The notes: a model not told the origin generated them from the sequence alone. Shown: positions 26,726 through 35,031, counted from the first letter of the stretch. The stretch: DNA of 64,000 nt from Desulfitobacterium dehalogenans ATCC 51507 (GCF_000243155.2 NC_018017.1:3286001-3350000), one strand, 5' to 3'. Numbers and translations: made by a program.

Positions 26726-27401
26726 TGCTTTTCCTCACATCGCGATACGCCTGGCTGATGGTCCCGATGTCCACGCCCCGGCGGTACATAGCCCGCAACC
26801 GCTGCATGTCCCAAGTCACCCGGAAAACCCCTCCCTCATGGAAACGCCGGGATGAGGTTATTATCCGGCTCTTTACCTGCACCGGAAATACCTTCATTCC
26901 CTTCAGCCGCAGGGAGAGCTCATAATCTTCCATAATAGGTAGCTCCGGAAAGCCCTCTACTTGCTCAAAAAGGGCGCGGGTCATAAAGATCCCCTGATCT
27001 CCGAAGGCGATGTGCCCCCAGCGCACCCGCAGGTTGGACATGTACCCCCCGAACCGGTAGGCAAAACCGGTGTCGTCAAACCGAAGGGTGAGACAGCCCC
27101 ACCTCGCTCCCCTGTCCACAGCAGCCCGAATGTGGAAGAGAGCGTCGGAAGGGATGGTGCTGTCACAGTGGAGAAAGAAAAACACATCCCCCTGGGCCTC
27201 GGCTGCAGCCCGATTACACTGGGCCCCCCGCCCTTTGGCCCCGGTTATCATTCGGCGGCCCGCCAGCAGCTCCAAAGTACCGTCGGTGCTCCCCCCGTCG
27301 GAAAACAACACCTCATACTCCCCCTCCAGTCTATCCAAGGAGGATAAAAGGTTGGGCAGGGCATGTACCTCGTTATAAACCGGGATGATAACGGAGATCA
27401 T
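26718..27401 (-). CDS. TIGR04283-type arsenosugar biosynthesis glycosyltransferase (GT2)
   Basis: 227 residues of a GT-A family 2 fold: ISVIIPVYNEVHALPNLL at the start, FSDGGSTDGTLELL at 34-47, KGRGAQCNRAAAEAQGDVFF (60-79) and a DST in place of the DxD motif in LHCDSTIPSDAL near 83. It overlaps arsS by 4 bases (ATGA). In known clusters this protein is thought to add or transfer a glycan to the arsenic-ribose product of ArsS. No acceptor can be deduced here. Confidence 0.9.
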   Translation of the reverse strand: MISVIIPVYNEVHALPNLLSSLDRLEGEYEVLFSDGGSTDGTLELLAGRRMITGAKGRGAQCNRAAAEAQGDVFFFLHCDSTIPSDALFHIRAAVDRGARWGCLTLRFDDTGFAYRFGGYMSNLRVRWGHIAFGDQGIFMTRALFEQVEGFPELPIMEDYELSLRLKGMKVFPVQVKSRIITSSRRFHEGGVFRVTWDMQRLRAMYRRGVDIGTISQAYRDVRKSNE

Positions 27402-28381
27402 ACCCTCTCCGTAGCTCCACCGCAGCTGGAGCCCTGTCCCGCCGTACAGGCGTAGCAGTGTTTTCCAAAGCGAATTTTGTGCTTCGCGATGGGCTTGCCC
27501 GTCCAGTCGAAGATCGTGGCGCCGCCTGCCGCAGGAACATCCGCCGCCTGGTTAAAGTCGCAATTGTAGAGCCTGCCGTCCCACCCCACTGACACCTGGA
27601 AGCGGCACATCATGCCCTCCAGGGTTACGGCGTTAAAGGCTCCGTGGAGCTTGTGCATGTAGTCCTCCAGGTTGCCGGAGCGCTCCAGGAAGGCCCCGAA
27701 GCGACCGATGGGGTTATTGGTAATGGTGAACAGATGGTTGAAGACCACCCCGTACTCCCGCAGCAGGTGTTCCTTGTATTCCGCCTCCATAGCGGTCTGG
27801 GACGGGGGTAGAAAGGCCCCGCCCGGGTTATGGACCAGGTCAAGGACCAACCCCGGGTCTTTGCCGAAGCCCACCGCATTCAGCCGTTTTATGGCCTCGA
27901 TGGATCGTCGGAAGACCTGATCTCCCCGCATACGGTCGGTGCTCTTGGCGGTGTAATGGGGTAGGGAGCAGACCACGTTCACGCGGTGATCCCTGTAGAA
28001 TCCCGGCAGGTCGGTATACCCTTCTTCCAATAGGATGGCCAGGTTAGTGCGCACGATAACATGAGAGCACCGCTTGGCGCACTCACCCACAAACCAGCGG
28101 AAGTGGGGATTGAGTTCGGGGGCCCCGCCGGTGATGTCCACCGTCTCGAAGGAATTCTCATCCAAGAGGCGCAGGCAGGCTTCCATCACCTCCCGGCTCA
28201 TCACCTCGGTCCGGTTGGGTCCGGCCTCCACGTGGCAATGCTTGCAGGCCAGGTTACACCTCTTTCCTACGTTGATTTGCAGCACCGAAAGCTGCTCGGC
28301 GGTATCCATCAGAGCTTTGTCCTCAAATTTGGTCTCAAAAGCCGGGATGCAGTCCAGCCTTTCCAGTCTCGCATCACCCAT
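27398..28381 (-). CDS. arsS: Radical SAM protein ArsS (arsenosugar biosynthesis)
   Basis: 327 residues. The radical SAM cluster motif CNLACKHCH is at about 38-46 and is followed by VDITGGAPELNPHF, the family form of the glycine motif. The C-terminus has the ArsS-specific cysteine pattern HCYACTAGQGSSCGGA near 308-323. ArsS joins a 5'-deoxyadenosyl group to dimethylarsinate-type substrates to give arsenosugar precursors. Some relatives use selenocysteine; here all positions are cysteine. No arsM methyltransferase is present in the window, so the substrate in this host is uncertain. Confidence 0.93.
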   Translation of the reverse strand: MGDARLERLDCIPAFETKFEDKALMDTAEQLSVLQINVGKRCNLACKHCHVEAGPNRTEVMSREVMEACLRLLDENSFETVDITGGAPELNPHFRWFVGECAKRCSHVIVRTNLAILLEEGYTDLPGFYRDHRVNVVCSLPHYTAKSTDRMRGDQVFRRSIEAIKRLNAVGFGKDPGLVLDLVHNPGGAFLPPSQTAMEAEYKEHLLREYGVVFNHLFTITNNPIGRFGAFLERSGNLEDYMHKLHGAFNAVTLEGMMCRFQVSVGWDGRLYNCDFNQAADVPAAGGATIFDWTGKPIAKHKIRFGKHCYACTAGQGSSCGGATERV

Positions 28382-28384
28382 GGC

Positions 28385-28717
28385 TTACAGTTCCAATTTC
28401 TTCACGATATTTTTCATCTGTACTCCATGGACCAGGCTGGCTCCGCCCCGAATAGCGCAGGCCACATGGATAGCCTCGGTCATCTGTTCCTCTGTGACCC
28501 CCTTGGACAGGCAGTCCTGAGTATAGGAGTCGATGCAGTAGGGGCACTGGACAGCTGTGGCCACGGCCAAGGCGATGAGAGACTTCTCCCTGGCTGTCAG
28601 GTTCCCCTCGGCAAAGACCGCACTATAATAGCCCATGAATTTCTCCCATAGCTCGGGGACACACTCCCCCATAGTGCCGAATTTCTCCAGATCCTTTGCC
28701 TCATAATAGGTTGCCAT
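28385..28717 (-). CDS. Arsenosugar-cluster AhpD/carboxymuconolactone decarboxylase-like protein
   Basis: 110 residues from the ATG at 28717, preceded by AGGAGAAATGCACT. An upstream extension with low-complexity Pro/Arg content is read-through of the preceding gene in another frame. It is an AhpD-like fold with the redox motif CPYCIDSYTQDCL near 52-64, of the type called a peroxidase-like protein in arsenosugar clusters. A thiol-disulfide role is likely. It ends 3 bases before arsS. Confidence 0.88.
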   Translation of the reverse strand: MATYYEAKDLEKFGTMGECVPELWEKFMGYYSAVFAEGNLTAREKSLIALAVATAVQCPYCIDSYTQDCLSKGVTEEQMTEAIHVACAIRGGASLVHGVQMKNIVKKLEL

Positions 28718-28731
28718 AGTGCATTTCTCCT

Positions 28732-29475
28732 TTATTTCCTGAATTTTCTTCGCGCCCGGTTTAAAAGGGCGCGGGCGGCATCCGGCTCCTCCTCTACTCC
28801 CAGCAAGGGGGAGAGGAGATGGCGCACTTGGCCGCAGCCGTGGCGCTGGAACTGTCCGGAGCAAGAAGCACAGTAGGTATAAATAGTCTCCCCCGCCGCT
28901 TGCTCCTTCGCTAAGGCACACAGCTTGTCTCCCGCCGCCGGGCCATGGATGGCGATATCCCCCCGCAGGCCGCAGCAGGGAACTCTCTCCATGGTACGCA
29001 GGCCCTCCAGAGGCAACAGTTCACTGATCTCCTCCAGAATACGCCCCTCCTTCCGATCGGGACAGGGGCGAAAGACGACCCCAGACGGGGGCAGACCTTG
29101 GCAGGCGTAACCCCAGCGGGAAAGCAGAGCGTAGACACTAATCACCGGCAAATCCAGAGTTTCACCGAGATATTCCATGCAGTTGGGACACAGGCAGACT
29201 ACCTCACCTACGCCCAGCCGCTCCAGCCGCTTAGTCATGCCTTGCGTGATCCGCACCGCGTCCCGCTTCAGCTCCGCCACCGGCTTGCCGCAGCAATCGT
29301 AGGCCACGCCCACCCCATGCTCCCGGCACAACACCGCCAGTGCATCCATAGTCCTGGGGAACTGGGAAGGGAAGCTGCACCCTGAAAAGAGCAGGGTGGT
29401 ACAGGACTCTTGAGGGTAATTGCGGAAGGGATAATGGCTCTTTTCCAACAGAGTCATGAGCAGTCCCGTATTCAC
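28732..29475 (-). CDS. Cysteine-rich CCG-domain protein (heterodisulfide reductase B-like)
   Basis: 247 residues. Two CCG-type half-sites are visible: CSFP ... YDCCGKP ... CLCPNC near 33-98, and CPDRK ... VPCCGLRG ... YCASC near 139-205. This is the pattern of HdrB, LutA and GlpC cysteine-rich domains that bind special Fe-S clusters or handle thiol redox. Associated genes suggest a redox step for arsenic- or sulfur-containing intermediates, but that is inference. It overlaps the TVP38 gene upstream by 4 bases. Confidence 0.75.
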   Translation of the reverse strand: MNTGLLMTLLEKSHYPFRNYPQESCTTLLFSGCSFPSQFPRTMDALAVLCREHGVGVAYDCCGKPVAELKRDAVRITQGMTKRLERLGVGEVVCLCPNCMEYLGETLDLPVISVYALLSRWGYACQGLPPSGVVFRPCPDRKEGRILEEISELLPLEGLRTMERVPCCGLRGDIAIHGPAAGDKLCALAKEQAAGETIYTYCASCSGQFQRHGCGQVRHLLSPLLGVEEEPDAARALLNRARRKFRK

Positions 29476-30161
29476 TCCTTCAGCCCCTTCTTTTTTAATA
29501 TGAAAGATGTGGCCAGCACAACGGCCAGCAATGCCCCAGCGAGTATTAGATAGGGGCCCCGCCTCTCCGGACTGGCCATCCCCGCCGCCCCTACGGTATA
29601 GGCCGCAGTGCCCGGCAGCATGAAAAGCGCCGAGTATAGGGCGTAGGGCAGAAATCTAATGTCGGTGATGCCATAGGCAAAATTTTGCAGATTGTAGGGA
29701 AAGACCGGTACCAGCCGGGTGATCGCCAGCAAAAATACATCGCTCCTCCCCGCCCCCGTAAAGAGCAGGTGGTTGAAATATCTGTTCTTTGCCAGCTTAG
29801 GCTTCAGGGCATCCTTAAGGAAGTAGCGCCCTACCAGAAAAGACAGGCAGGCGCCCAAGGTCACGGCCAACCAGCAGGCCAAGGTGCCCCACACAGGACC
29901 AAAGAGCAACCCTGCCGCAATAGCAAAGGTCACCCCTGGCAGAGCCAGCAGCACACAACCGGCCACGGTGAGGGCCCCGTAGATCAAAAGGGCCAAGGCT
30001 AAGTTATCCTCCAGAGCGCGCCGCATAACGGGCAGATCCTCCTGGTTAGCCAGATACTCCGACCAGCCGAAGATAGAGTTGCCGATTAACACCAACGCTA
30101 CCAAACCCAGGAAGGCCCAAGGTTTCCTACTTCCCATCCGCGGCTTTCTTCTTCCGGTCAT
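29472..30161 (-). CDS. TVP38/TMEM64 (DedA-like) membrane protein
   Basis: 229 residues with about six membrane segments. The SNARE-associated domain is visible as LPGVTFAIAAGLLFGPVWG near 74 (given in part), CLSFLVGRYFLKDAL near 105 and TRLVPVFPYNLQNFAYG near 146. Such proteins act as lipid scramblases or flippases, or as transport-related proteins. A family member beside a rhodanese and a redox protein recurs in arsenic and mercury gene islands. It overlaps the second TVP38 gene by 35 bases. Confidence 0.85.
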   Translation of the reverse strand: MTGRRKPRMGSRKPWAFLGLVALVLIGNSIFGWSEYLANQEDLPVMRRALEDNLALALLIYGALTVAGCVLLALPGVTFAIAAGLLFGPVWGTLACWLAVTLGACLSFLVGRYFLKDALKPKLAKNRYFNHLLFTGAGRSDVFLLAITRLVPVFPYNLQNFAYGITDIRFLPYALYSALFMLPGTAAYTVGAAGMASPERRGPYLILAGALLAVVLATSFILKKKGLKE

Positions 30162-30840
30162 GATAGATTTTCCTGAACAGGTAGACTAAGACCGTGAGGG
30201 CGAAGAGGATCATAAGGGCGGTGACGAAGAGTTTGGCCCCTCCGGTGAGCATGCCCCCCACATAGGAGTACACAATAGTGGCTGGAAGCTGCCCGATGCC
30301 CGTAGCCAGGAAAAAGCCCCAAAAGTTCATGCCTGTCAGCCCCGCAGCATAGCTCACCAAATCGAAAGAGACGAAGGGGAGCAGGCGGCAGATAAGAATA
30401 GTATGCTTTCCGTACTGCTCGAAAAATACATCCACGCTGCTCAGCGCCGTCCTGGAGGCCAGCTTTTCCACCGCATCCCGTCCCAGAAGTCGGGCAAGCC
30501 AAAAGCAGATTGCCGCTCCGGCCATAGCGCTGGACCAGGAGAGTATGGCCCCCTGCCACCAGCCGAAGATGATGGCGTTGGCAAAGGTAATCAGGAAGGC
30601 AGGAATAGGGGCAGCAACGGACTGGAGGATCATCAGGCAGAAGGAAATGGCGGCAGCCCAGAGACCGAAGGAGCGGATGTACTCTACTACCCGGTTGACA
30701 TCCATTGAGGAAAGCAAGGCGAAGACTGAGCCAAGCCCGGTCCTAAGGGAAGGCACAATAAGGCAGACAATTACCGCCAGGACAATGGCTGCCAAAACAA
30801 TCCACTTCGTATATTTTTTCGGCCGTCTTTGTTTGTTCAT
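30127..30840 (-). CDS. TVP38/TMEM64 (DedA-like) membrane protein, second copy
   Basis: 237 residues from the ATG at 30840, which has GAGGTG 6 bases upstream. Longer in-frame starts to 30915 lack a signal. It has an N-terminal basic stretch, a first helix near 15-34, and the domain core ITFANAIIFGWWQGAILSW and CFWLARLLGRDAVEKL, then CRLLPFVSFDLVSYAAGLTG near 150. It is divergent from its neighbour, so not a recent duplication. The two may form one hetero-oligomer. Confidence 0.85.
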   Translation of the reverse strand: MNKQRRPKKYTKWIVLAAIVLAVIVCLIVPSLRTGLGSVFALLSSMDVNRVVEYIRSFGLWAAAISFCLMILQSVAAPIPAFLITFANAIIFGWWQGAILSWSSAMAGAAICFWLARLLGRDAVEKLASRTALSSVDVFFEQYGKHTILICRLLPFVSFDLVSYAAGLTGMNFWGFFLATGIGQLPATIVYSYVGGMLTGGAKLFVTALMILFALTVLVYLFRKIYHDRKKKAADGK

Positions 30841-31062
30841 TGACATCACCTCATTTCTATGGTGGGCAAGAACCTCCGCCGGGCACAATGTGCTAAAGGC
30901 TGCCAGGGGGAGCAATAGCCCCCTGGCAGCCCTTCTTTAGCCGCATCGAATTCTCTCTCCGGACATCTGCAAAAATCACATCTTCACTGCCCATTCTGTC
31001 TTTATCTACTGAAGATCGACGATGTACCAGCCGGTGAATAGTGTGGTCACCACAGAGGCGAC

Positions 31063-31575
31063 CTACTTGGGAACGACAGAATCGTTGACGGTGGACGTAT
31101 ACTCAGGGAATTTCCACCCCTCACCACCGCCCTCCAGAATAAATAGACGCTCGGCCGCAATGCCCTCGTCCTGTAACACGGAAATAGCCCGTTTAGCCCC
31201 CTTATTGCCGGTCTTGCAGACTATCACGATGGGGTCATCACCCTGGAGATTGGGCACCGCGTCTTTCAACACCTTTTCAAGCTCCTGAGTATCCACGGGA
31301 TAGCTGGGCACATGGTAGGCGCCGGGAATATGGCCTTTCGTATACATGTCATCCGGGCGGCTGTCCAGAATGATGACGCTCTCCTTTGTATCCAGCATGG
31401 CCTTAGTCTCGTCGGCAGTCTTGTACTGCCAATTGATCGCTGCGTCTGCACGGTCAGAAGCAACGGAACCGCCGCCTGCAGCAGAACCACCAACGGGAGC
31501 TGAAGCCTGGCTACAGCCTGCCAGCAGGGAGATTGCCATGATCAGGCACATTGTTAGGGATAGCAATTTTCTCAT
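31063..31575 (-). CDS. Rhodanese-domain lipoprotein
   Basis: 170 residues from the ATG at 31575. It has a lipoprotein signal peptide ending in the lipobox LLAGC (residues 17-21), then a Gly/Ser/Ala-rich linker, then a rhodanese domain from about 55 with VIILDSRPDDMYTKGHIPGAYHVPS and the active-site loop CKTGNKGAKRA near 135. It would be anchored outside the cytoplasmic membrane and handle sulfane sulfur or a related anion. It is the first gene of the leftward block, directly behind a good promoter. Confidence 0.9.
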   Translation of the reverse strand: MRKLLSLTMCLIMAISLLAGCSQASAPVGGSAAGGGSVASDRADAAINWQYKTADETKAMLDTKESVIILDSRPDDMYTKGHIPGAYHVPSYPVDTQELEKVLKDAVPNLQGDDPIVIVCKTGNKGAKRAISVLQDEGIAAERLFILEGGGEGWKFPEYTSTVNDSVVPK

Positions 31576-31623
31576 AGTTGGGTAGTTTCCTCCTCTTTCA
31601 TTCTCTTTAATTTTCACAATTAT

Positions 31624-31656
31624 CACACATTCGATTATAATCGCACACATTTCGAT
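31624..31656. promoter_or_regulatory. Candidate operator: direct repeats over the block promoter
   Basis: Plus-strand CACACATTCGAT at 31624-31635 and CACACATTTCGAT at 31644-31656 start 20 bases apart, two helical turns. The perfect palindrome CGATTATAATCG (31632-31643) spans the -10 box between them. The layout suits a dimeric regulator. No regulator gene is adjacent within the block. Confidence 0.45.
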
Positions 31657-31663
31657 GCGTCAA
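31634..31663 (-). promoter_or_regulatory. Promoter of the rhodanese-arsS block
   Basis: On the minus strand TTGACG (31658-31663) and a perfect TATAAT (31634-31639) are 18 bases apart, about 60 bases before the rhodanese lipoprotein start. Direct repeats overlap it; they are listed separately. Confidence 0.8.
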
Positions 31664-31713
31664 ATTGAAAATTGCTATCAGATACTAATGCACTATAGGT
31701 TTTTTATATAGAT

Positions 31714-31755
31714 CCAAGACCGCCATGTTCAAGTGGAGCGTTCCCTCCCCCATCA
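31714..31755 (+). pseudogene. Remnant of a gamma-glutamyltransferase gene
   Basis: Bases 31714-31750 match 25761-25797 inside the intact gene at 34 of 37 positions. In the same frame both encode DRHVQVERSLP, and the remnant then reaches a stop (HHL and TAG). Nothing else of the gene is present upstream or downstream. It is a scar of a lost paralogue or of the event that placed the G+C-rich block here. Confidence 0.75.
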
Positions 31756-31869
31756 TCTTTAGCTAAAAACAAAAGAAACGGGAATAGAAATACCCGGAAC
31801 AGCGGATGATACCTTTGAAAAACTAAAATTTATTGAAAAACTCGGGGTATTTTGAAAGGAGTTTGAAAC

Positions 31870-32235
31870 ATGGCGGAAAGAAACATTCTGGCTTATTTCA
31901 ATACGGTAGAACAGGCTGAAGTTATTGCCAACCACATTAAACGCATGGGTATTAAAGATGTTCAAATCGATAGAATCCATAAATTCCCTGAGGGTGCTGC
32001 AGATCATCTGATGAATCCGGTCACAGGCCAAATCGGAAGCTTATCCGATTTGACTCTGGGGGATATAAGCGGCGATGTAGGTCCTCTGACCGCAGCAGAT
32101 ACTTCAGCCAGCGGTATGAGTGACGGGGGCGGTACAGCCGTTTCCGGCCGAGATATCTTACTGGCGGCTATTGTAGATGAATCGCAGTTTGAACAGCTGC
32201 GTCAAGAAATTGGCGAACAAGGCGGCCTCATCTAG
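31870..32235 (+). CDS. Conserved hypothetical protein, 121 residues
   Basis: I do not recognise a named family with certainty. The protein has an N-terminal ILAYFNTVEQAEVIANHIKR segment and a C-terminal LLAAIVDESQFEQLRQEIGEQGG segment (each given in part), which look like the two halves of one alpha/beta ferredoxin-like domain of the type seen in stress-related heat-induced YflT-like proteins. Between them is a Gly/Ser/Asp-rich linker (about 55-95). No signal peptide or membrane helix. A clear AAAGGAG ribosome binding site and a terminator mark it as a real single gene. Confidence 0.8.
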   Translation: MAERNILAYFNTVEQAEVIANHIKRMGIKDVQIDRIHKFPEGAADHLMNPVTGQIGSLSDLTLGDISGDVGPLTAADTSASGMSDGGGTAVSGRDILLAAIVDESQFEQLRQEIGEQGGLI

Positions 32236-32255
32236 TTAAACCTGGCCAGAATGAA

Positions 32256-32288
32256 GAACCCTGACCACTTATTAAGCGACCAGGGTTC
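32256..32288 (+). terminator. Intrinsic terminator after the 121-residue protein
   Basis: Stem GAACCCTG / CAGGGTTC (32256-32263 with 32281-32288) with additional GACC / GACC region in the loop, followed by TCTTT. It may work on both strands, since the corrinoid operon ends from the other side at 32348. Confidence 0.7.
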
Positions 32289-32347
32289 TCTTTACGAGTA
32301 AAAAGAAACAGCTCTCAGCGAACCGGTTCTCATAAACACGACTGCAA

Positions 32348-33058
32348 TCAGCAATTATTGGAACCTAGTTCCCTCATAGTACAATTTCCCTTAAGATGGC
32401 AAAAATCGCAATGGATTTTACCCTTGAAGTCCGGTAAATTGCTTCCTACTCCCATAACCATAGCTATGGATTTTTTGGGAAGCATGAGGTTGGAGTCTGT
32501 AAGGCTGATACCAATCCGCTCCCCTTTCAGGTAATCGATAATGGACCTTACATCTTCGAGTCCTTTCCAGTAGGAATGTCCCGGCCCTAAGGAAAACGTC
32601 GTGTCAAGCTGTTTTTCCTTATAGAGCCTCTCGATTTCGGAGATCGAATGATAGGCCGCTTTGGCCATGATCGCCGATCCGGCTGCATCCAGGATAAAGG
32701 CTTCCAAGGTTTTACCTCGATGGGTATAGTCCTTTACTCTTTCATCAATAGTCTCACCGATGGTCATAGCAAACAAAACCACACCATCTGCCGAGCCTAG
32801 CACTTTAGGTAATAGACTCCCCTTAAAAGTAAGTCCGTCCTCTAGATAGAGTTCCTGCTTCCCCGAACCGATCACTTTGACTTCCTGCCAGATGATTCTT
32901 ACCCTTGCAAATCCCTTAGCTTCCTCCAATAGTTTCCTATTTAAATCGACCATTTCCTGTTTGGGTGAGCGTTTGCTCAGGTCTGCTCCCTGGGCAGCAA
33001 ATAGTTCTTCTATAGTTACCTCCGGCATCAGAGCCTCAAAGGGTCCTGTTTCTGCCAT
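32348..33058 (-). CDS. MetH activation-domain-like protein of the corrinoid operon
   Basis: 236 residues. It resembles the vitamin B12-dependent methionine synthase activation domain (SAM-binding) standing alone: VLFAMTIGETIDERVKDY near 98, AAGSAIMAKAAYHSISEIE near 128 and FSLGPGHSYWKGLEDVRSI near 157 (motif RxxxGY-like SAM region). The C-terminus has a cysteine cluster, CDFCHLKGNC near 221. Such proteins accompany corrinoid methyltransferases and may assist reactivation or bind the corrinoid protein. It is the last gene of the operon, 15 bases after the RACo-like gene. Confidence 0.8.
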   Translation of the reverse strand: MAETGPFEALMPEVTIEELFAAQGADLSKRSPKQEMVDLNRKLLEEAKGFARVRIIWQEVKVIGSGKQELYLEDGLTFKGSLLPKVLGSADGVVLFAMTIGETIDERVKDYTHRGKTLEAFILDAAGSAIMAKAAYHSISEIERLYKEKQLDTTFSLGPGHSYWKGLEDVRSIIDYLKGERIGISLTDSNLMLPKKSIAMVMGVGSNLPDFKGKIHCDFCHLKGNCTMRELGSNNC

Positions 33059-33073
33059 ATCATCCTCCGCCCC

Positions 33074-34924
33074 TCAATCCAACTTAAAGTAGGTATTCTC
33101 CGCAAAAATAGTATTAAATCCTGGATAACTGCCCAGTTCAACAAAGGAAACCGCCCCGGCAAGATCTTCAGCCCGGGAAAATTCCTGTGCAGAAAGCAAG
33201 GCGATTTTCGCTCCATTCCCTGCCGCGTTGCCGATCGTCTTGATCCTGTTCTCCAGCTCGCGGGGAATCAAGCCTATGACACACGCACTATGGGGATTTA
33301 GATAATTTCCGAAAGCCCCGGCCAGCAGAACTTCTTGAATATCATTACACTCAATGCCCATGGCCTCCTGCAAAATCCTCACACCAGCTGCAATGGCCCC
33401 TTTAGCCAGCTGAAGCTCGCGAATATCGTTTTGAGTAATCATAATCGGTCTGCCATGTCGGGTTTGCCCTGCTTCAACCAGTTGAAAAGCTAAGGCTCCT
33501 TCATATTTAACGAGTCTATCCATTAATTTAAGGGCTCTGGGATCTGTGAGCTTTTCAGGCTCTAAGAACTTACCCCGTTTATTGATCATGCCCAATTCTA
33601 CAAATCCTGCTACTCCGTCGAGGAGAGCAGAACCACAGATTCCTATAGGGCGCCCGTTGCCGATGACGGTATATTCCAAACCGTCCCCAAATGAGATATG
33701 ATCAATAGCTCCATCGGCGCCCCTCATTCCGTTTGTTATCTGGGCCCCTTCAAAAGCCGGACCGGCCGCTGCTGAACAAGCAACCATCCGGTTCTTTGAA
33801 CCTAAGACAATCTCTCCATTCGTACCAATATCTAGCACGAGGGTAACGTGATCACTTTTTTCCAGCTCTGTAGCTAATAAAACAGCGGTAGTGTCTGCAC
33901 CCACAAATCCTGCAATATTGGGTAGGACGAAAACCCGACCGGCGCCATTGATTTCCAGTCCCAAGTCCGCAGGATCCACTACCAGTCCCTGGTTAATGGC
34001 CGAAACATAGGGTGACATCCCAATGGTTCGAGGATTTATACCCAGGAAAAGGTGATGTATTGTTGTATTGGCTGCAACAGAAACTCCATAAATTTGATTT
34101 CTGCCGGCCCCTACCTTGTCAGCAGCTTCTCCGATAAGCCTGTTCATAGCCTCTGTTACCGCCTTATGCAGGGCATCCAGACCCTTCTCTTCTTTCCCTG
34201 CAAAGGTTATTCGGGATATGACATCCCCACCATATTGAGCCTGAGGATTAAGGGTAGATACGACTTCAAGCTCTTTGCCTGAATTTAAATCCATCAAATA
34301 TCCTACAATCGTCGTCGTCCCGATATCGAAAGCCATCCCCAACATGGTCAACCCTGTATCGCCCGGTTCTATCCCCAATAGTTGAGAACCATAAACTACG
34401 CTCGTCACCCGGTTATCCGACTCCCTGATCCTCTCCGGCAACTGACGGAGCAGGGGGAGAGGAGCCTGCAAATCTTGCACACTGCAGCCATGCCCTGCCA
34501 GGCTTTCCTTTAATCGCTGCCAATCCGACTTATGCTCACTGAGAGAGGGTTGGGCGATTTCCGAAAACACTTTCGATAGATGGGGATGAATATGAAACTG
34601 TTTGTCCGCAGAATGACTCAAAATATTGTGTTGCAACTGTTTGGGACTTTGAATTTCTACCATCATATCCCTATTTATTTTTGTAATACAAGCCAGCCGA
34701 ATGCCTTCGTCTAACTCCTGGCTTGTCAGGCGGTCTTTATCGATGGCAGTGAAATCCTCCAGGCCCTCTATAACCTTTACCCGGCACTTTCCGCATTTTC
34801 CCCTTCCTCCGCAAGGGAAATCCTCTCCCAGCCCCGACTGGTTCATGGCTTCCATGATGGTGGTGCCGGCTGTCACCGGTACGCTGATTGCTCCAGGTTG
34901 GAATATGATCCTAAGGTTTTTCAA
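33074..34924 (-). CDS. Corrinoid-activating ATPase with 2Fe-2S domain (RACo-like, DUF4445/ASKHA)
   Basis: 616 residues from a TTG at 34924 that sits 8 bases after GGAGGAGG. The longer in-frame ATG start at 35029 has no such signal. The N-terminal ferredoxin domain has the 2Fe-2S cysteines in CGGRGKCGKC (about 31-40) and LAC near 75. A linker and an ASKHA ATPase core follow with FDIGTTTIVGYLMDL near 205, VLDIGTNGEIVLG near 365 and GAFGNYLNP near 545. RACo-type proteins use ATP to drive reduction of inactive Co(II) corrinoid to Co(I). It serves the two corrinoid proteins upstream. Confidence 0.92.
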   Translation of the reverse strand: MKNLRIIFQPGAISVPVTAGTTIMEAMNQSGLGEDFPCGGRGKCGKCRVKVIEGLEDFTAIDKDRLTSQELDEGIRLACITKINRDMMVEIQSPKQLQHNILSHSADKQFHIHPHLSKVFSEIAQPSLSEHKSDWQRLKESLAGHGCSVQDLQAPLPLLRQLPERIRESDNRVTSVVYGSQLLGIEPGDTGLTMLGMAFDIGTTTIVGYLMDLNSGKELEVVSTLNPQAQYGGDVISRITFAGKEEKGLDALHKAVTEAMNRLIGEAADKVGAGRNQIYGVSVAANTTIHHLFLGINPRTIGMSPYVSAINQGLVVDPADLGLEINGAGRVFVLPNIAGFVGADTTAVLLATELEKSDHVTLVLDIGTNGEIVLGSKNRMVACSAAAGPAFEGAQITNGMRGADGAIDHISFGDGLEYTVIGNGRPIGICGSALLDGVAGFVELGMINKRGKFLEPEKLTDPRALKLMDRLVKYEGALAFQLVEAGQTRHGRPIMITQNDIRELQLAKGAIAAGVRILQEAMGIECNDIQEVLLAGAFGNYLNPHSACVIGLIPRELENRIKTIGNAAGNGAKIALLSAQEFSRAEDLAGAVSFVELGSYPGFNTIFAENTYFKLD

Positions 34925-35031
34925 GAACAATGCCTCCTCCCTATGCACCCACAGATAAAAACTTATACATTCAGATAGTGTAAAGATAAAACTGCATCGT
35001 AGATTGATGCAGCTTATCAGGTTTACCAAGT

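Noticed and set aside
28061-28651. Plus-strand open frame across arsS and the AhpD-like gene
   Set aside because: Long frames on both strands are expected in this G+C-rich block; the minus-strand genes have clear motifs.
26063-31575. The block as a prophage or integrative element
   Set aside because: No integrase, phage or conjugation gene and no tRNA target; only a G+C shift and a ggt scar support acquisition.
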